A stretch of DNA of 64,000 bases from positions 82,052 through 146,051 of the forward strand of contig JAFYKY010000022.1 of the NCBI GenBank assembly GCA_017537345.1, written 5' to 3'. Shown here piece after piece: positions 51,059 to 58,822 of this stretch. The stretch comes from Clostridia bacterium. GTDB lineage: Bacteria > Bacillota > Clostridia > Oscillospirales > CAG-382. A program made the position numbers and the translations under genes. Every line of letters starts with the position of its first letter. Position 1 is the stretch's first letter. The notes below the pieces were generated by a model. The model was not told the origin of the DNA. It searched no databases and saw only the letters and a list, made by a program, of their open reading frames with translations.

Positions 51059-52381
51059 ATGAAAAAAGTATTAGCTTTCCTTCTCGTTGCTGTTATGATA
51101 GTTGCTCTTGCAGCTTGCGTCGGCGATGAGACCTCTAAGGCTCCTGCAAACAACAGCACTCCCGCAGAGTCTACCCCCGTTGAAGATTCTACTCCCGCAG
51201 AATCCGACGAACCTTCTGCAGAACCCTCTGACGAGCCTTCTGACGAACCTTCCGATGAACCCTCTGAAGAACCCGAAGAATCTGTTCCCACAGATGAAAG
51301 CGGCAACGAGATCGAGATCCCCGCAGATACCAACAAGTACGTATCTTACGGCGCTCCCAACATCAGCGACCGTATCGGCGATGCTGATTCCGCAGTACTT
51401 ACCGGTTATAACGAAGAACTCGCTTACGGCGCAGTTATCCTTTACGATGCACGCTTCGGCGCAGCTACTCCCGCAGGTCTTGAAGACTACGCAGTTTTGG
51501 TTGCTGAATATCAGGCAAAGCCCTACTTCGGCTACGTTAAGACCGCTTACTACGCAGTAGGCGAAGCTTCCGCAGCAGTTAACATTCCTGCAGACGGTTT
51601 CGTAGTTGTTGCTCACAAGTATCAGGAATCCGACGTTAAGGCTCTCGCAGCTTACGGCGATACCGATTCTATCTATCCTCACGGCATTCAGGTTAAGAAT
51701 ATTAGCTGGAACGCTACCTTCGTTACCAACGCTCCCGCACAGGACGGTACTGTAAACGCTAACGAATACGGCGCAGCTGTTTCTCACGTTGACGTTGATA
51801 ACCCCGATTGGGACTACGCTCAGTTCGCAGCTTCCGAAGATTACGATATCGTTGCTGATATTTATGTCGCATACGATGCAGAATATCTCTACTACGCAGT
51901 TGTAGTTGAAATGGATTACCACTACTGCCCCAACACAACCGGCCTTTGGGACCAGTGCTCCATTCAGGTTAACATTTCCACCAAGGGTCCTACCAGCGAG
52001 TATATGTCTCAGCACTACGATTACATCATTGATACCACTGCTGAAAAAGAAGGCGTAATTGGTCAGTATGGCTATGCAGTTACCGATGCAGGTGTTGCAG
52101 TTTCCGAAGCTTTCATGAGCGCGACAAAGTCCGCAGAAGGTGACTTTATGGTAACTCGTGACGAAACCAACCAGACCACCACTTACGAAGTTAAGATCTC
52201 CTGGACCGATATCGGCTTCGAAAAAGCTCCCGCTACCGGCGATTCCTTCGGTCTCTCCTTCTCCCTCAATGCTCGTAAAGAATCTGGCGACGGTAACTGG
52301 ACTAACGTTAAGATGCGTAACGGCGGCGGTATCATCGGCCGTAACGACTGGTCCAAGATGGCTACCGTAACTCTTAAGTAA
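51059..52381 (+). CDS. Lipoprotein with Ser-Asp-Glu-Pro linker and CBM9/DOMON-like domain
   Basis: 440 residues. Signal peptide with lipobox LAAC, lipidated C20. Then a low-complexity linker to about residue 90 containing repeated SDEP units (PSDEPSDEPSDEPSEEP). A middle domain follows (about 95-220), and a C-terminal beta-sandwich (about 225-440) with DGTVNANEYG, VADIYVAYDAEYLYYAVVV and TTTYEVKISWTDIGF, the pattern of carbohydrate-binding family 9 / DOMON-like domains. Probably a surface sugar-binding or redox-ligand-binding lipoprotein. Optimised codons suggest strong expression. Confidence 0.82.
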   Translation: MKKVLAFLLVAVMIVALAACVGDETSKAPANNSTPAESTPVEDSTPAESDEPSAEPSDEPSDEPSDEPSEEPEESVPTDESGNEIEIPADTNKYVSYGAPNISDRIGDADSAVLTGYNEELAYGAVILYDARFGAATPAGLEDYAVLVAEYQAKPYFGYVKTAYYAVGEASAAVNIPADGFVVVAHKYQESDVKALAAYGDTDSIYPHGIQVKNISWNATFVTNAPAQDGTVNANEYGAAVSHVDVDNPDWDYAQFAASEDYDIVADIYVAYDAEYLYYAVVVEMDYHYCPNTTGLWDQCSIQVNISTKGPTSEYMSQHYDYIIDTTAEKEGVIGQYGYAVTDAGVAVSEAFMSATKSAEGDFMVTRDETNQTTTYEVKISWTDIGFEKAPATGDSFGLSFSLNARKESGDGNWTNVKMRNGGGIIGRNDWSKMATVTLK

Positions 52382-52401
52382 TTAACATACTTTACCTTTA
52401 C

Positions 52402-52440
52402 TCGGGTATCCCCAACAAACCGGGGGTACCCGAACTTTTA
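52402..52440 (+). terminator. Terminator of the lipoprotein gene
   Basis: TCGGGTATCCCC (52402-52413) pairs with GGGGGTACCCGA (52422-52433), followed by ACTTTTA. The right arm plus CGAACTTTTA recurs at 52523-52535, suggesting local duplication. Confidence 0.8.
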
Positions 52441-52464
52441 ATTCCGAACATAAGTAATCGGGCT

Positions 52465-52535
52465 TGCCCCTCGCGGGGTCCCCAAAAATCCGCAGGATTT
52501 TAGGGGTGCTTACCCGGGGATACCCGAACTTTTAT
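52465..52535 (+). repeat. GGGGTCCCC-type hairpin repeat, copy B
   Basis: GCGGGGT then CCCC-A-AAAATCC (52480-52491), loop GCA, GGATTTT-A-GGGG (52495-52506), TGCTTACCCGGGGATACCCGAAC. Identical over the 28-base hairpin region to the inverted copy A at 37.9 kb. Sits in the spacer between the lipoprotein and isomerase genes. Confidence 0.75.
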
Positions 52536-52563
52536 AACAAATAATACATAAGGAGTACACATT

Positions 52564-53439
52564 ATGAAATTAGGTGTTAGCCTTTACAGCTTCCGCGAAT
52601 ACGCAAAGGATGAAAATCTCGGCGTTAAGGGCTGTATTGATAAAGCAAAAGAAATAGGCTTCGAAGGCCTTGATATCGTTGAAGGCACCTGCAAGATCTT
52701 TGCAGATAAAGACGAATATATCGCATACGCAAAGGATATCGGCGATTACTGCAAGCAGGTCGGTATCGAAGCAGTTTGCTTCTGCGTAGGAAGCGATTTT
52801 CTTAACGGCTCCGGCGGAGATCTGCAAAAAGAGATCGACCGTGTAAAGGATCTCGTTGACGTGGCTGAAGCATACGGCGTTAAGGTTATGCGTCACGATG
52901 CTACCCCCGGTTATCCTTATTCCGTTAAGACCGGCAGAAGCTTTGATGCAGTTGTAGAACGTCTTGCACAGGGTTACCGTGCAGTTACCGAATATGCTGC
53001 TACCAAGGGTATTAAGACCTGCGTAGAAAACCACGGCTTCTTCGTTCAGGATCCCACCCGTGTAGAAAAGCTTGTAAATACCGTAAACCACCCCAATTTC
53101 GGCGCGCTGGTTGATATGGGTAACTTTGCTTGCGCAGATGCGGACAGCCCCTATTCCGTTGGCGTAATGGCTCCTTATGCTTTCCACGTACACGCAAAGG
53201 ATTTCCACAAGAAGAGCGGCTCCGGTGAAAACCCCGGCGCAGGTTGGTTCCGCTCCAGAGGCGGCAACTACCTCCGCGGCTCTATCATCGGTCACGGCGA
53301 TATCCCCGTAAGACAGTGCATCAATATTCTTAAGGGCGTCGGCTACGATGGATTTATAAACATCGAATTCGAAGGAATGGAAGACGCTATCAAGGGTATT
53401 TCCGTAGGCTACGAAAACCTTAAGAGATTCTGCGAATAA
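52564..53439 (+). CDS. Sugar phosphate isomerase/epimerase (xylose isomerase-like TIM barrel)
   Basis: 291 residues. AP-endonuclease-2-like TIM barrel: GVSLYSFREYAKDE at the start, CVENHGFFVQDPTRVEKLV with the first metal glutamate, GALVDMGNFACAD with metal aspartate, FHVHAKDFHKK with histidines and a final FINIEFEG glutamate. Members isomerise or epimerise sugars, inositols or keto acids; the substrate is unknown. AAGGAG precedes the ATG. It follows the sugar-binding-like lipoprotein, though a terminator and repeat lie between. Confidence 0.88.
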   Translation: MKLGVSLYSFREYAKDENLGVKGCIDKAKEIGFEGLDIVEGTCKIFADKDEYIAYAKDIGDYCKQVGIEAVCFCVGSDFLNGSGGDLQKEIDRVKDLVDVAEAYGVKVMRHDATPGYPYSVKTGRSFDAVVERLAQGYRAVTEYAATKGIKTCVENHGFFVQDPTRVEKLVNTVNHPNFGALVDMGNFACADADSPYSVGVMAPYAFHVHAKDFHKKSGSGENPGAGWFRSRGGNYLRGSIIGHGDIPVRQCINILKGVGYDGFINIEFEGMEDAIKGISVGYENLKRFCE

Positions 53440-53498
53440 TTTTACTGCAAAAAAAGTAAGGGGCTTGCGTAAAACCGCTTGCCCCTTTTTGTCGGGGT

Positions 53499-53526
53499 CC
53501 CCGAGAAGCCGCAAGGCTTCTTGGGG
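53499..53526 (+). repeat. GGGGTCCCC-type hairpin repeat, copy C
   Basis: GTCGGGGT then CCCC-G-AGAAGCC (53499-53510), loop GCAA, GGCTTCT-T-GGGG (53515-53526), then TGATTGG. The stem AGAAGCC/GGCTTCT replaces AAAATCC/GGATTTT of copies A and B with changes on both arms. The preceding 53456-53490 holds AAGGGGCTTGCG / CGCTTGCCCCTT, an inverted repeat that may terminate the isomerase gene. Confidence 0.72.
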
Positions 53527-53542
53527 TGATTGGATATTTTTT

Positions 53543-54154
53543 ATGAAAAAGCAAAAAAAGATTATTATTGTATCTCTTGCGGTAATACTGGGCATAGTTG
53601 TCGTTTGCTTGGGCATAGTCGGTGTATCAAAATTATTTACCCCAAAGGTAAATACTATTGCCCCCACAGGAAACGTACCCGTTTCCCTTTGCCCCGTTGA
53701 TTACGATGAAGATATCTTTAAAGATGCGGTTTATGCCAAAAAAACAAAAGACGTTTTCTTTTCCTACGACGGAGAAGGGGAGTATTTAACTGCACAAAAC
53801 TATCTTACGGCAAATCCCGCAGGGAAAATGTTTTATAATTATTTCGAATGCGTTATAAAAGGGGAATATTCAGTATATCCCGCCTTTTTTTCGGAAGAGT
53901 TTAAAGAAAATGCGATCCTTCCGGAAAAATTTACAATGCAAAAGCTTTATGATATTTCCGTAACATTGGAATCCCGTCAGCCATACGAAAATGGTTTTGT
54001 GGAACTATATTCCGTTCGTTACAGTATAATGGATAATAACGGAACCTTCCGTTCCGATCTTACGGACTATACGGTCATCCCCCTTTATTACACAGTTTAC
54101 GTTACCGAATCAACTGCGGTAATTACGGGAATGTCAGTCCCTCAGGTAAAATAG
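53543..54154 (+). CDS. Membrane-anchored protein of unknown function
   Basis: 203 residues: a short basic N-terminus, one membrane helix (IIIVSLAVILGIVVVCLGIV, near 8-27) and an extracytoplasmic domain (about 35-203) rich in Tyr and Phe with alternating strands. No family recognised; the shape resembles DUF5105/NTF2-like outer domains. The start at 53543 is the first Met of the hydrophobic helix region; a longer frame would translate through repeat copy C. The Shine-Dalgarno is weak. Nine bases before cysE, so probably coupled to it. Confidence 0.72.
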   Translation: MKKQKKIIIVSLAVILGIVVVCLGIVGVSKLFTPKVNTIAPTGNVPVSLCPVDYDEDIFKDAVYAKKTKDVFFSYDGEGEYLTAQNYLTANPAGKMFYNYFECVIKGEYSVYPAFFSEEFKENAILPEKFTMQKLYDISVTLESRQPYENGFVELYSVRYSIMDNNGTFRSDLTDYTVIPLYYTVYVTESTAVITGMSVPQVK

Positions 54155-54163
54155 GTGAATAAA

Positions 54164-54817
54164 ATGAGTATTTTTATTGGCGATACAGATATAACCGGCG
54201 TATATAAGGATATAAAGGAAGAAATACGGCTCATCCGTGAGCGAGACCCTGCCGCTTCCAGTGATGCAGAGGTACTGCTTTTATATTCGGGACTTCACGC
54301 CGTACTGCTTCACCGCGTTGCCCACAAGCTTCATAAAAAAGGGAAAAAGCTTTCCGCTCGTGCGGTAAGCCAGTTTAACCGCGCCGTTACCGGGGTGGAA
54401 ATCCATCCTGCCGCAAAAATCGGTAAGGGCGTGTTTATCGACCACGGAAGCGGAGTGGTTATCGGCGAAACCGCGGTGGTAGGGGATAACTGTACCATTT
54501 ATCAGGGCGCAACTCTGGGCGGTACGGGCAAGCATACCGGTAAGCGTCATCCCACTCTGGGCAACAACGTAATGGTTGGCGCAGGGGCAAAGGTGCTGGG
54601 ACCCTTCAGCGTGGGGGATAATTCAAAAATCGCCGCAGGCGCGGTGGTTCTTCACGAAGTTCCCCCCAACTCAACAGCCGTCGGCGTTCCCGCAAGAAAT
54701 ATCTGCTCCGATAAAAAGCCATGCACCGAAGAGCTGGACCAGATCCATATTCCCGACCCTATTGCAAACGAACTCGAAAACATACGCAAGCGTCTGGATG
54801 AGCTTGAGAAAAAATAA
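54164..54817 (+). CDS. cysE: Serine O-acetyltransferase
   Basis: 217 residues. Acetylates serine for cysteine synthesis. N-terminal helical part, then the left-handed beta-helix of hexapeptide repeats (about 75-185) with GVEIHPAAKIGKGVFIDHGSG, GDNCTIYQGATLGGTGK and GNNVMVGAGAKVLGP. Catalytic His lies in FIDHGSG. The start at 54164 uses AGGTGA five bases upstream; a GTG three codons earlier lies within that site. A C-terminal coiled helix closes the protein. Confidence 0.93.
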   Translation: MSIFIGDTDITGVYKDIKEEIRLIRERDPAASSDAEVLLLYSGLHAVLLHRVAHKLHKKGKKLSARAVSQFNRAVTGVEIHPAAKIGKGVFIDHGSGVVIGETAVVGDNCTIYQGATLGGTGKHTGKRHPTLGNNVMVGAGAKVLGPFSVGDNSKIAAGAVVLHEVPPNSTAVGVPARNICSDKKPCTEELDQIHIPDPIANELENIRKRLDELEKK

Positions 54818-54836
54818 AAATAAATTAAAAAAGCAC

Positions 54837-54865
54837 TTGACATTCCTGCCGTAAAGAGGTATAAT
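54837..54865 (+). promoter_or_regulatory. tRNA-Arg promoter
   Basis: Perfect TTGACA at 54837-54842, 17-base spacer, perfect TATAAT at 54860-54865. Confidence 0.93.
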
Positions 54866-54880
54866 AGCAAACGCTGATTT

Positions 54881-54957
54881 GCGCCATTAGCTCAGCTGGA
54901 TAGAGTGTTTGGCTACGAACCAAAAGGTCAGGGGTTCGAATCCCTTATGGCGTGCCA
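54881..54957 (+). tRNA. tRNA-Arg (ACG)
   Basis: 77 bases including encoded CCA. Acceptor GCGCCAT pairs with ATGGCGT (one G-U), D-arm with TAGCTCAGCTGGATAGAG, anticodon loop CTACGAA (anticodon ACG, normally read with inosine), T-loop GGTTCGAATCC. Consensus promoter upstream and terminator downstream. Confidence 0.95.
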
Positions 54958-54958
54958 A

Positions 54959-54997
54959 AATAACGGATACCGCTTTTGCGGTGTCCGTTATTTTTTT
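54959..54997 (+). terminator. tRNA-Arg terminator
   Basis: TAACGGATACCGC (54961-54973) pairs with GCGGTGTCCGTTA (54978-54990), followed by seven T. Confidence 0.92.
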
Positions 54998-55005
54998 ATG
55001 TAAAG

Positions 55006-55022
55006 AAGGGATTCGAACCCCT
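55006..55022 (-). repeat. Orphan tRNA T-arm fragment
   Basis: On the minus strand AGGGGTTCGAATCCCTT, an exact 17-base copy of the T-arm of the tRNA-Arg gene 60 bases away (54930-54946), in inverted orientation. No D-arm, anticodon arm or matching acceptor is present, so it is a relic, not a gene. Confidence 0.75.
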
Positions 55023-55038
55023 AATGGTGATACAAGAC

Positions 55039-55066
55039 TTGTATTTTTAAACTATTGTGCTATAAT
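55039..55066 (+). promoter_or_regulatory. Promoter of the small zincin gene
   Basis: TTGTAT at 55039-55044, 16-base spacer, TATAAT at 55061-55066 with the extended TGC just before it. Confidence 0.8.
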
Positions 55067-55086
55067 AAGCAAAAGGCGGTGATGGT

Positions 55087-55548
55087 ATGAACCTATGGCA
55101 AACATTCGAACTAAAGCGCAATACGGCTGTGACAAGTGGCGGAATATATTTTCATTATCAAAAGGGAATAGAGCCCGATTTGAAGCAGAAATATATTTCC
55201 TTCGCAAAGTGGCTCAGAGTAAATTATATTTTTCCGGTCCGTCTTAACGTATATATTTTGAATTGCGAGCAGGTTCGGCTTCACAGCGGACAAATGGCAT
55301 ACGGCAGCTTTCGCTGGTATTCAGCCCGCACGCCGAATATTCGTGTTCCATCGGCTATTGAACCTGAATTGTTGCGCGAATATACTAAAGACGAAATTTA
55401 CGAACAGATATTATCTTCCCTTGTCCACGAATTGACACACTATTATCAATGGGTTTTGGGGTTGGAGCAAAGCAATGCCGTCAGCGAGCGTCAGGCAAAT
55501 TATTACAGATACCGTATTATCGATCTTTTTAACGGAGTTACCTTATAA
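55087..55548 (+). CDS. Small HExxH metalloprotease-like protein
   Basis: 153 residues, no signal peptide. HELTH at 114-118 within SLVHELTHYYQWVLG, followed by SERQANYYRYR, where the glutamate could be the third ligand. This layout resembles SprT-like or phage-encoded zincins. A central region has VRLNVYILNCEQVRL and the SGQMAYGSFRW stretch. The substrate is unknown. It has its own extended -10 promoter and terminator; the ribosome binding site AAAGGCGGTG is good. Confidence 0.8.
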   Translation: MNLWQTFELKRNTAVTSGGIYFHYQKGIEPDLKQKYISFAKWLRVNYIFPVRLNVYILNCEQVRLHSGQMAYGSFRWYSARTPNIRVPSAIEPELLREYTKDEIYEQILSSLVHELTHYYQWVLGLEQSNAVSERQANYYRYRIIDLFNGVTL

Positions 55549-55569
55549 AACACACTTGCTCTGCATCAG

Positions 55570-55604
55570 AAAGACTGTTTCTTTAACAGTCTTTTCTTTT
55601 TTTG
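55570..55604 (+). terminator. Intrinsic terminator
   Basis: AAAGACTGTT (55570-55579) pairs with AACAGTCTTT (55585-55594), followed by TCTTTTTTT. Confidence 0.92.
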
Positions 55605-55633
55605 TTGAATAATGTTTTTTTATGTGCTATAAT
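55605..55633 (+). promoter_or_regulatory. Promoter of the EamA-YwaF-MFS unit
   Basis: TTGAAT at 55605-55610, 17-base spacer, TATAAT at 55628-55633 with the extended TGC. Confidence 0.85.
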
Positions 55634-55665
55634 ATCTCATCTTTAAATTTTATCGGGTATTTAAA

Positions 55666-56553
55666 ATGAAATATACAGTAAAAAAGACTATATCTATCCT
55701 TCTCCTTTTACTTGCCGCTTTCGTGTGGGGAGTTGCTTTCGTGGCGCAGCGTCAGGGCACCAATATAGGACCCTTCACCTTGCTTGCCTCCCGTTCTTTT
55801 CTGGGCAGTGTAGCTTTGCTTCCCATTATCGGCATACAGTCCCTTTTCGGTACCAAGAAAACATCTTCTTCAAATAGCAAGACTCTTTGGAAGGGCGGAA
55901 TTCTCTGCGGTATCGCTTTGGCGGTTGCCAGCGCATTACAGCAGATCGGCATTGCGGACACCACCGCAGGCAAGGCGGGATTTATCACCGCTATGTATAT
56001 TGTTTTGGTTCCCATTCTCGGCATTTTTTTAAAGCGCAAAGCATCTTTCCCCGTGTGGATAGGCGTTGTTGTGGCAACCGTGGGTATGTATTTCCTTTGC
56101 GTTGAAGGCGGATTTTCTATTGCAAAAGGGGATTACTTTATTCTCGGCTGTGCTTTATACTTTTCTGTGCAGATAATGCTTGTGGACCATTTCGCCCCCA
56201 AGGTGGACGGAGTAAAGCTTGCCTGCATACAGTTTTTCACCTGCGGTGTGGTAAGCCTTGTGCCTGCACTTATATTCGAGCACCCCACCTTGGCAGTAAT
56301 TCAAAGCGCTTGGATGCCCATTCTGTATCTGGGACTGGTTTCTTCCGGCGTTGGTTATACCTTGCAGATCGTCGGTCAGAAAAACATTCCCCCTGCGCTG
56401 GCATCTCTTATAATGAGCCTGGAGTCGGTTTTCGCAGTCCTCTCCGGCTGGCTTATACTGCAGGAAACTCTCTCCAAGCGGGAAATGCTGGGCTGTGCTT
56501 TGATGTTTATAGCTATAGTTCTTGCGCAGATAAATCCCAAAAAGGAGAAATAG
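55666..56553 (+). CDS. EamA/DMT-family transporter
   Basis: 295 residues with about ten hydrophobic helices in two EamA repeats; the second contains GLVSSGVGYTLQIVGQKNIPPALASLIMSLESVFAVL in pieces, the typical repeat end. The first repeat has VAFVAQRQGTNIGPFTLLASR. Members export amino acids or other metabolites; the substrate is unknown. First of three adjoining membrane-protein genes; the next starts one base after its stop. Confidence 0.9.
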   Translation: MKYTVKKTISILLLLLAAFVWGVAFVAQRQGTNIGPFTLLASRSFLGSVALLPIIGIQSLFGTKKTSSSNSKTLWKGGILCGIALAVASALQQIGIADTTAGKAGFITAMYIVLVPILGIFLKRKASFPVWIGVVVATVGMYFLCVEGGFSIAKGDYFILGCALYFSVQIMLVDHFAPKVDGVKLACIQFFTCGVVSLVPALIFEHPTLAVIQSAWMPILYLGLVSSGVGYTLQIVGQKNIPPALASLIMSLESVFAVLSGWLILQETLSKREMLGCALMFIAIVLAQINPKKEK

Positions 56554-56554
56554 T

Positions 56555-57337
56555 ATGTATACGTTACCTCATTTTATCTGGCTTGCCGTTTGCGTTACCT
56601 TTATAACCGTTTCCACAGTTTTGCTCAGAAAATATAACCCTCCTTTTAAAAGGGTTATGAGCTGGGCTTGCATAGCGGCGGTCATTGCAGAGCTTATAAA
56701 GGTTTTTTCCACCATCGAGTTCGTTCCCTCGGCGGACGGAACCAATTTTTATCCCTTTCTGGAAACGAGCAATCTTCCCCTGCATCTGTGCTCAATACAG
56801 ATAATATTCATCTCCTTTTGCCGCTTCGCCAAGGACGGTAAGGCAAAGGAGATATTGTATGCGTTTATGTACCCCACCTGCACCGTCGGCGCGTTTATAG
56901 CCATACTGCTTCCTTCTATTTTTACGGACGGCTCAACCTTAACGGAAGCCTTCCTCCGCGCCCACCCTTATGAATATTTTCTGTATCATTCCGTGCTGGT
57001 TATTCTGGGCTTGCATATATATCATACGTACAAAAGCTCCCTGCGTCCCAAGCATTATTTCACCACGCTGGGCTGTCTTGGCGCGGTGGCGTTTGTTTCC
57101 CTTTATCTCAACTCTATGTTTGCGTCCACCGTGTACGAAAACGGTGAGCTTATAAGCGTGGAATACACCACCAATTTCTTCTTTACATACGGATTCGTTA
57201 TAGATTTGGGCTTCACGGAAATATGGCAGTGGTACGTTTACCTTGCCGCCATCTTCACTGCGGCGTGCCTGCTTCTGGCTCTGTTCTACGTTCCCGTTTT
57301 CGTAAGATATTTCAAAGAGAAAAAACAAAGCAAATAA
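56555..57337 (+). CDS. YwaF/TMEM164-type membrane protein
   Basis: 260 residues with about seven hydrophobic helices. LPLHLCSIQIIF in the third helix region, YEYFLYHSVLVILGLHIYHTY and a conserved-looking TYGFVIDLGF near the end match the YwaF (TIGR02206) group, which shares a fold with TMEM164 acyltransferases. Conserved His and Cys in NLPLHLCS could be catalytic by analogy; activity in bacteria is unknown. AAGGAG lies within the preceding gene's end. Confidence 0.78.
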   Translation: MYTLPHFIWLAVCVTFITVSTVLLRKYNPPFKRVMSWACIAAVIAELIKVFSTIEFVPSADGTNFYPFLETSNLPLHLCSIQIIFISFCRFAKDGKAKEILYAFMYPTCTVGAFIAILLPSIFTDGSTLTEAFLRAHPYEYFLYHSVLVILGLHIYHTYKSSLRPKHYFTTLGCLGAVAFVSLYLNSMFASTVYENGELISVEYTTNFFFTYGFVIDLGFTEIWQWYVYLAAIFTAACLLLALFYVPVFVRYFKEKKQSK

Positions 57338-57352
57338 GGAAATTTCAGATAT

Positions 57353-58579
57353 ATGCAAAAGAAAAAGCTTTCGCCGGCGGTGTGGCTTTGCGCACTGCTG
57401 TCACTTTTGTATTTCACCAGTTATATCACCCGTCTTAATTTTTCCGCCTCTATTGCGGAAATGGTAAGCGTGGGCGTGTTTACAAAGACTCAGGGCGGAG
57501 TTATCGGTACCGCGTTGTTTTTCACATACGGCTTCGGTCAGATAATCAGCGGTATTTTAAGCGATAAATTCGACCCCGGCAAAATAGTCGCCGTCGGCTT
57601 GGTGCTTACGGCGCTGTGCAACCTGCTTTTCGCCTTTTCAAACAGCCTGCCCGTTATGGCGGTGCTGTGGGGCGTTAACGGCTTCGCGCAGGCACTTTTC
57701 TGGCCCCCTATCGTTCGTATACTTTCTTATTATTTCGATGATTCGGGCTACGCAAAGGGCAATCTGGCGGTATCCTATGCCTGCCACGGCGCAACTATAC
57801 TTATATATCTTATCGTGCCCTTCGGAATAAAGGTGGCGGATTGGCGTTTTTCCTTTTTCTTCGGTGCATTGCTTGCCGCCGCCGTGCTTATCGTGTGGTG
57901 CGCGGGATATTGGCGGTTGGTTGCCAAAATGGAAAAAGCGGTGCAAAGGGAAGGGAAGGTATCCCGCTCTGCACACTCGCCCCTTATCAAAACCCTTGCC
58001 GTTTCGGGTGTACTGCTGGTGCTGGTAGCCATTGCCTTGCAGGGTTATCTTAAGGACGGTATCCAGTCCTGGCTTCCCACCTTCTTTACGGAGGTGTTTG
58101 AAATGGATTCCTCCCGTGCGATTTTAATGAATATGGTAGTACCCGTTTCAAGCATAATCTTCGTTTCTCTGGCAACGGTGCTGTTCAGAAAGGTGTTCAA
58201 AAACGAGGTGGCGGAATCCATATTTTTGTTTTCCGTAACTACGGCGCTGTCGCTGTTGGTTTCCGTGTTCTACGAAAAATCTCCCGCCGTTACCTTGGTG
58301 CTGTCCGCCCTTATAATCGGCTGTGCCCACGGCGTAAATACAATGCTTATCAGCTTTTTGCCCCGCAGGTTTGAGCGCATCGGAAAAGCCGCAACCGTGG
58401 GCGGAATATGCAATGCGTTCGTGTACGTGGGAAGCGCCGCTTCGTCTTACGGAATAGCGCTTATCGCCACCAACGTGGGCTGGGCTGCCACCCTGGTTTC
58501 CTGGGGCATTATCGCTTTTGCGGGAATTATCGTGTGTATCGTCGCCTTGCCGATGTGGAAAAAGTATATCAAAACCTGA
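57353..58579 (+). CDS. MFS transporter, organophosphate:phosphate antiporter-like
   Basis: 408 residues with 12 hydrophobic helices. Signature between helices 2 and 3 is GQIISGILSDKFDPGK; LYFTSYITRLNFSASIAEM in helix 1 carries the Arg found in GlpT/UhpT-type antiporters. The central loop is charged (LVAKMEKAVQREGKVSRS). Likely exchanges a phosphorylated metabolite for phosphate; the exact ligand is uncertain. Follows the YwaF-like gene by 15 bases. Confidence 0.87.
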   Translation: MQKKKLSPAVWLCALLSLLYFTSYITRLNFSASIAEMVSVGVFTKTQGGVIGTALFFTYGFGQIISGILSDKFDPGKIVAVGLVLTALCNLLFAFSNSLPVMAVLWGVNGFAQALFWPPIVRILSYYFDDSGYAKGNLAVSYACHGATILIYLIVPFGIKVADWRFSFFFGALLAAAVLIVWCAGYWRLVAKMEKAVQREGKVSRSAHSPLIKTLAVSGVLLVLVAIALQGYLKDGIQSWLPTFFTEVFEMDSSRAILMNMVVPVSSIIFVSLATVLFRKVFKNEVAESIFLFSVTTALSLLVSVFYEKSPAVTLVLSALIIGCAHGVNTMLISFLPRRFERIGKAATVGGICNAFVYVGSAASSYGIALIATNVGWAATLVSWGIIAFAGIIVCIVALPMWKKYIKT

Positions 58580-58599
58580 ATTAAAATAACAATTTTGTA

Positions 58600-58628
58600 T
58601 TGACAAAACGCACTTATTGTGATATTAT
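58600..58628 (+). promoter_or_regulatory. tRNA-Asp/tRNA-Trp promoter
   Basis: TTGACA at 58600-58605, 17-base spacer, TATTAT at 58623-58628. Confidence 0.88.
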
Positions 58629-58657
58629 TATGTGGTCGGTTTTGCCGATACAAATGT

Positions 58658-58734
58658 GGTCCGGTAGTTCAGTTGGTTAGAACGCCAGCCTGTCACGCTG
58701 GAGGTCGTGGGTTCGAGCCCCATCCGGATCGCCA
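58658..58734 (+). tRNA. tRNA-Asp (GTC)
   Basis: 77 bases with encoded CCA. Acceptor GGTCCGG pairs with CCGGATC, anticodon loop CTGTCAC (anticodon GTC), T-loop region GGTTCGAGCC, discriminator G. Seven bases separate it from tRNA-Trp. Confidence 0.96.
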
Positions 58735-58741
58735 TTTTTAT

Positions 58742-58817
58742 AGGGGTATAGCTCAGTTGGTAGAGTCGCGGTCTCCAAAACCGTTGGTCGTGGGTTCAAG
58801 TCCTACTGCCCCTGCCA
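58742..58817 (+). tRNA. tRNA-Trp (CCA)
   Basis: 76 bases with encoded CCA. Acceptor AGGGGTA pairs with TGCCCCT, anticodon loop CTCCAAA (anticodon CCA), T-loop region GGTTCAAGTCC, discriminator G. The mobile element begins somewhere after it; the tRNA itself is intact. Confidence 0.96.
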
Positions 58818-58822
58818 CGCAT

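Noticed and set aside
51215..51280. Short regular repeats that could suggest a CRISPR-like array
   Set aside because: They are in-frame SDEP codons in a lipoprotein linker, with no spacers. No CRISPR array or cas gene was seen in the window.
53465..53542. A 26-residue N-terminal extension of the membrane-anchored protein at 53.5 kb
   Set aside because: It would translate through hairpin repeat copy C and lacks a ribosome binding site; the natural N-terminus is the Met before the basic stretch and membrane helix.
55000..55080. A tRNA gene on the minus strand suggested by the T-arm sequence
   Set aside because: No acceptor, D-arm or anticodon arm can be found; only the T-arm copy exists.
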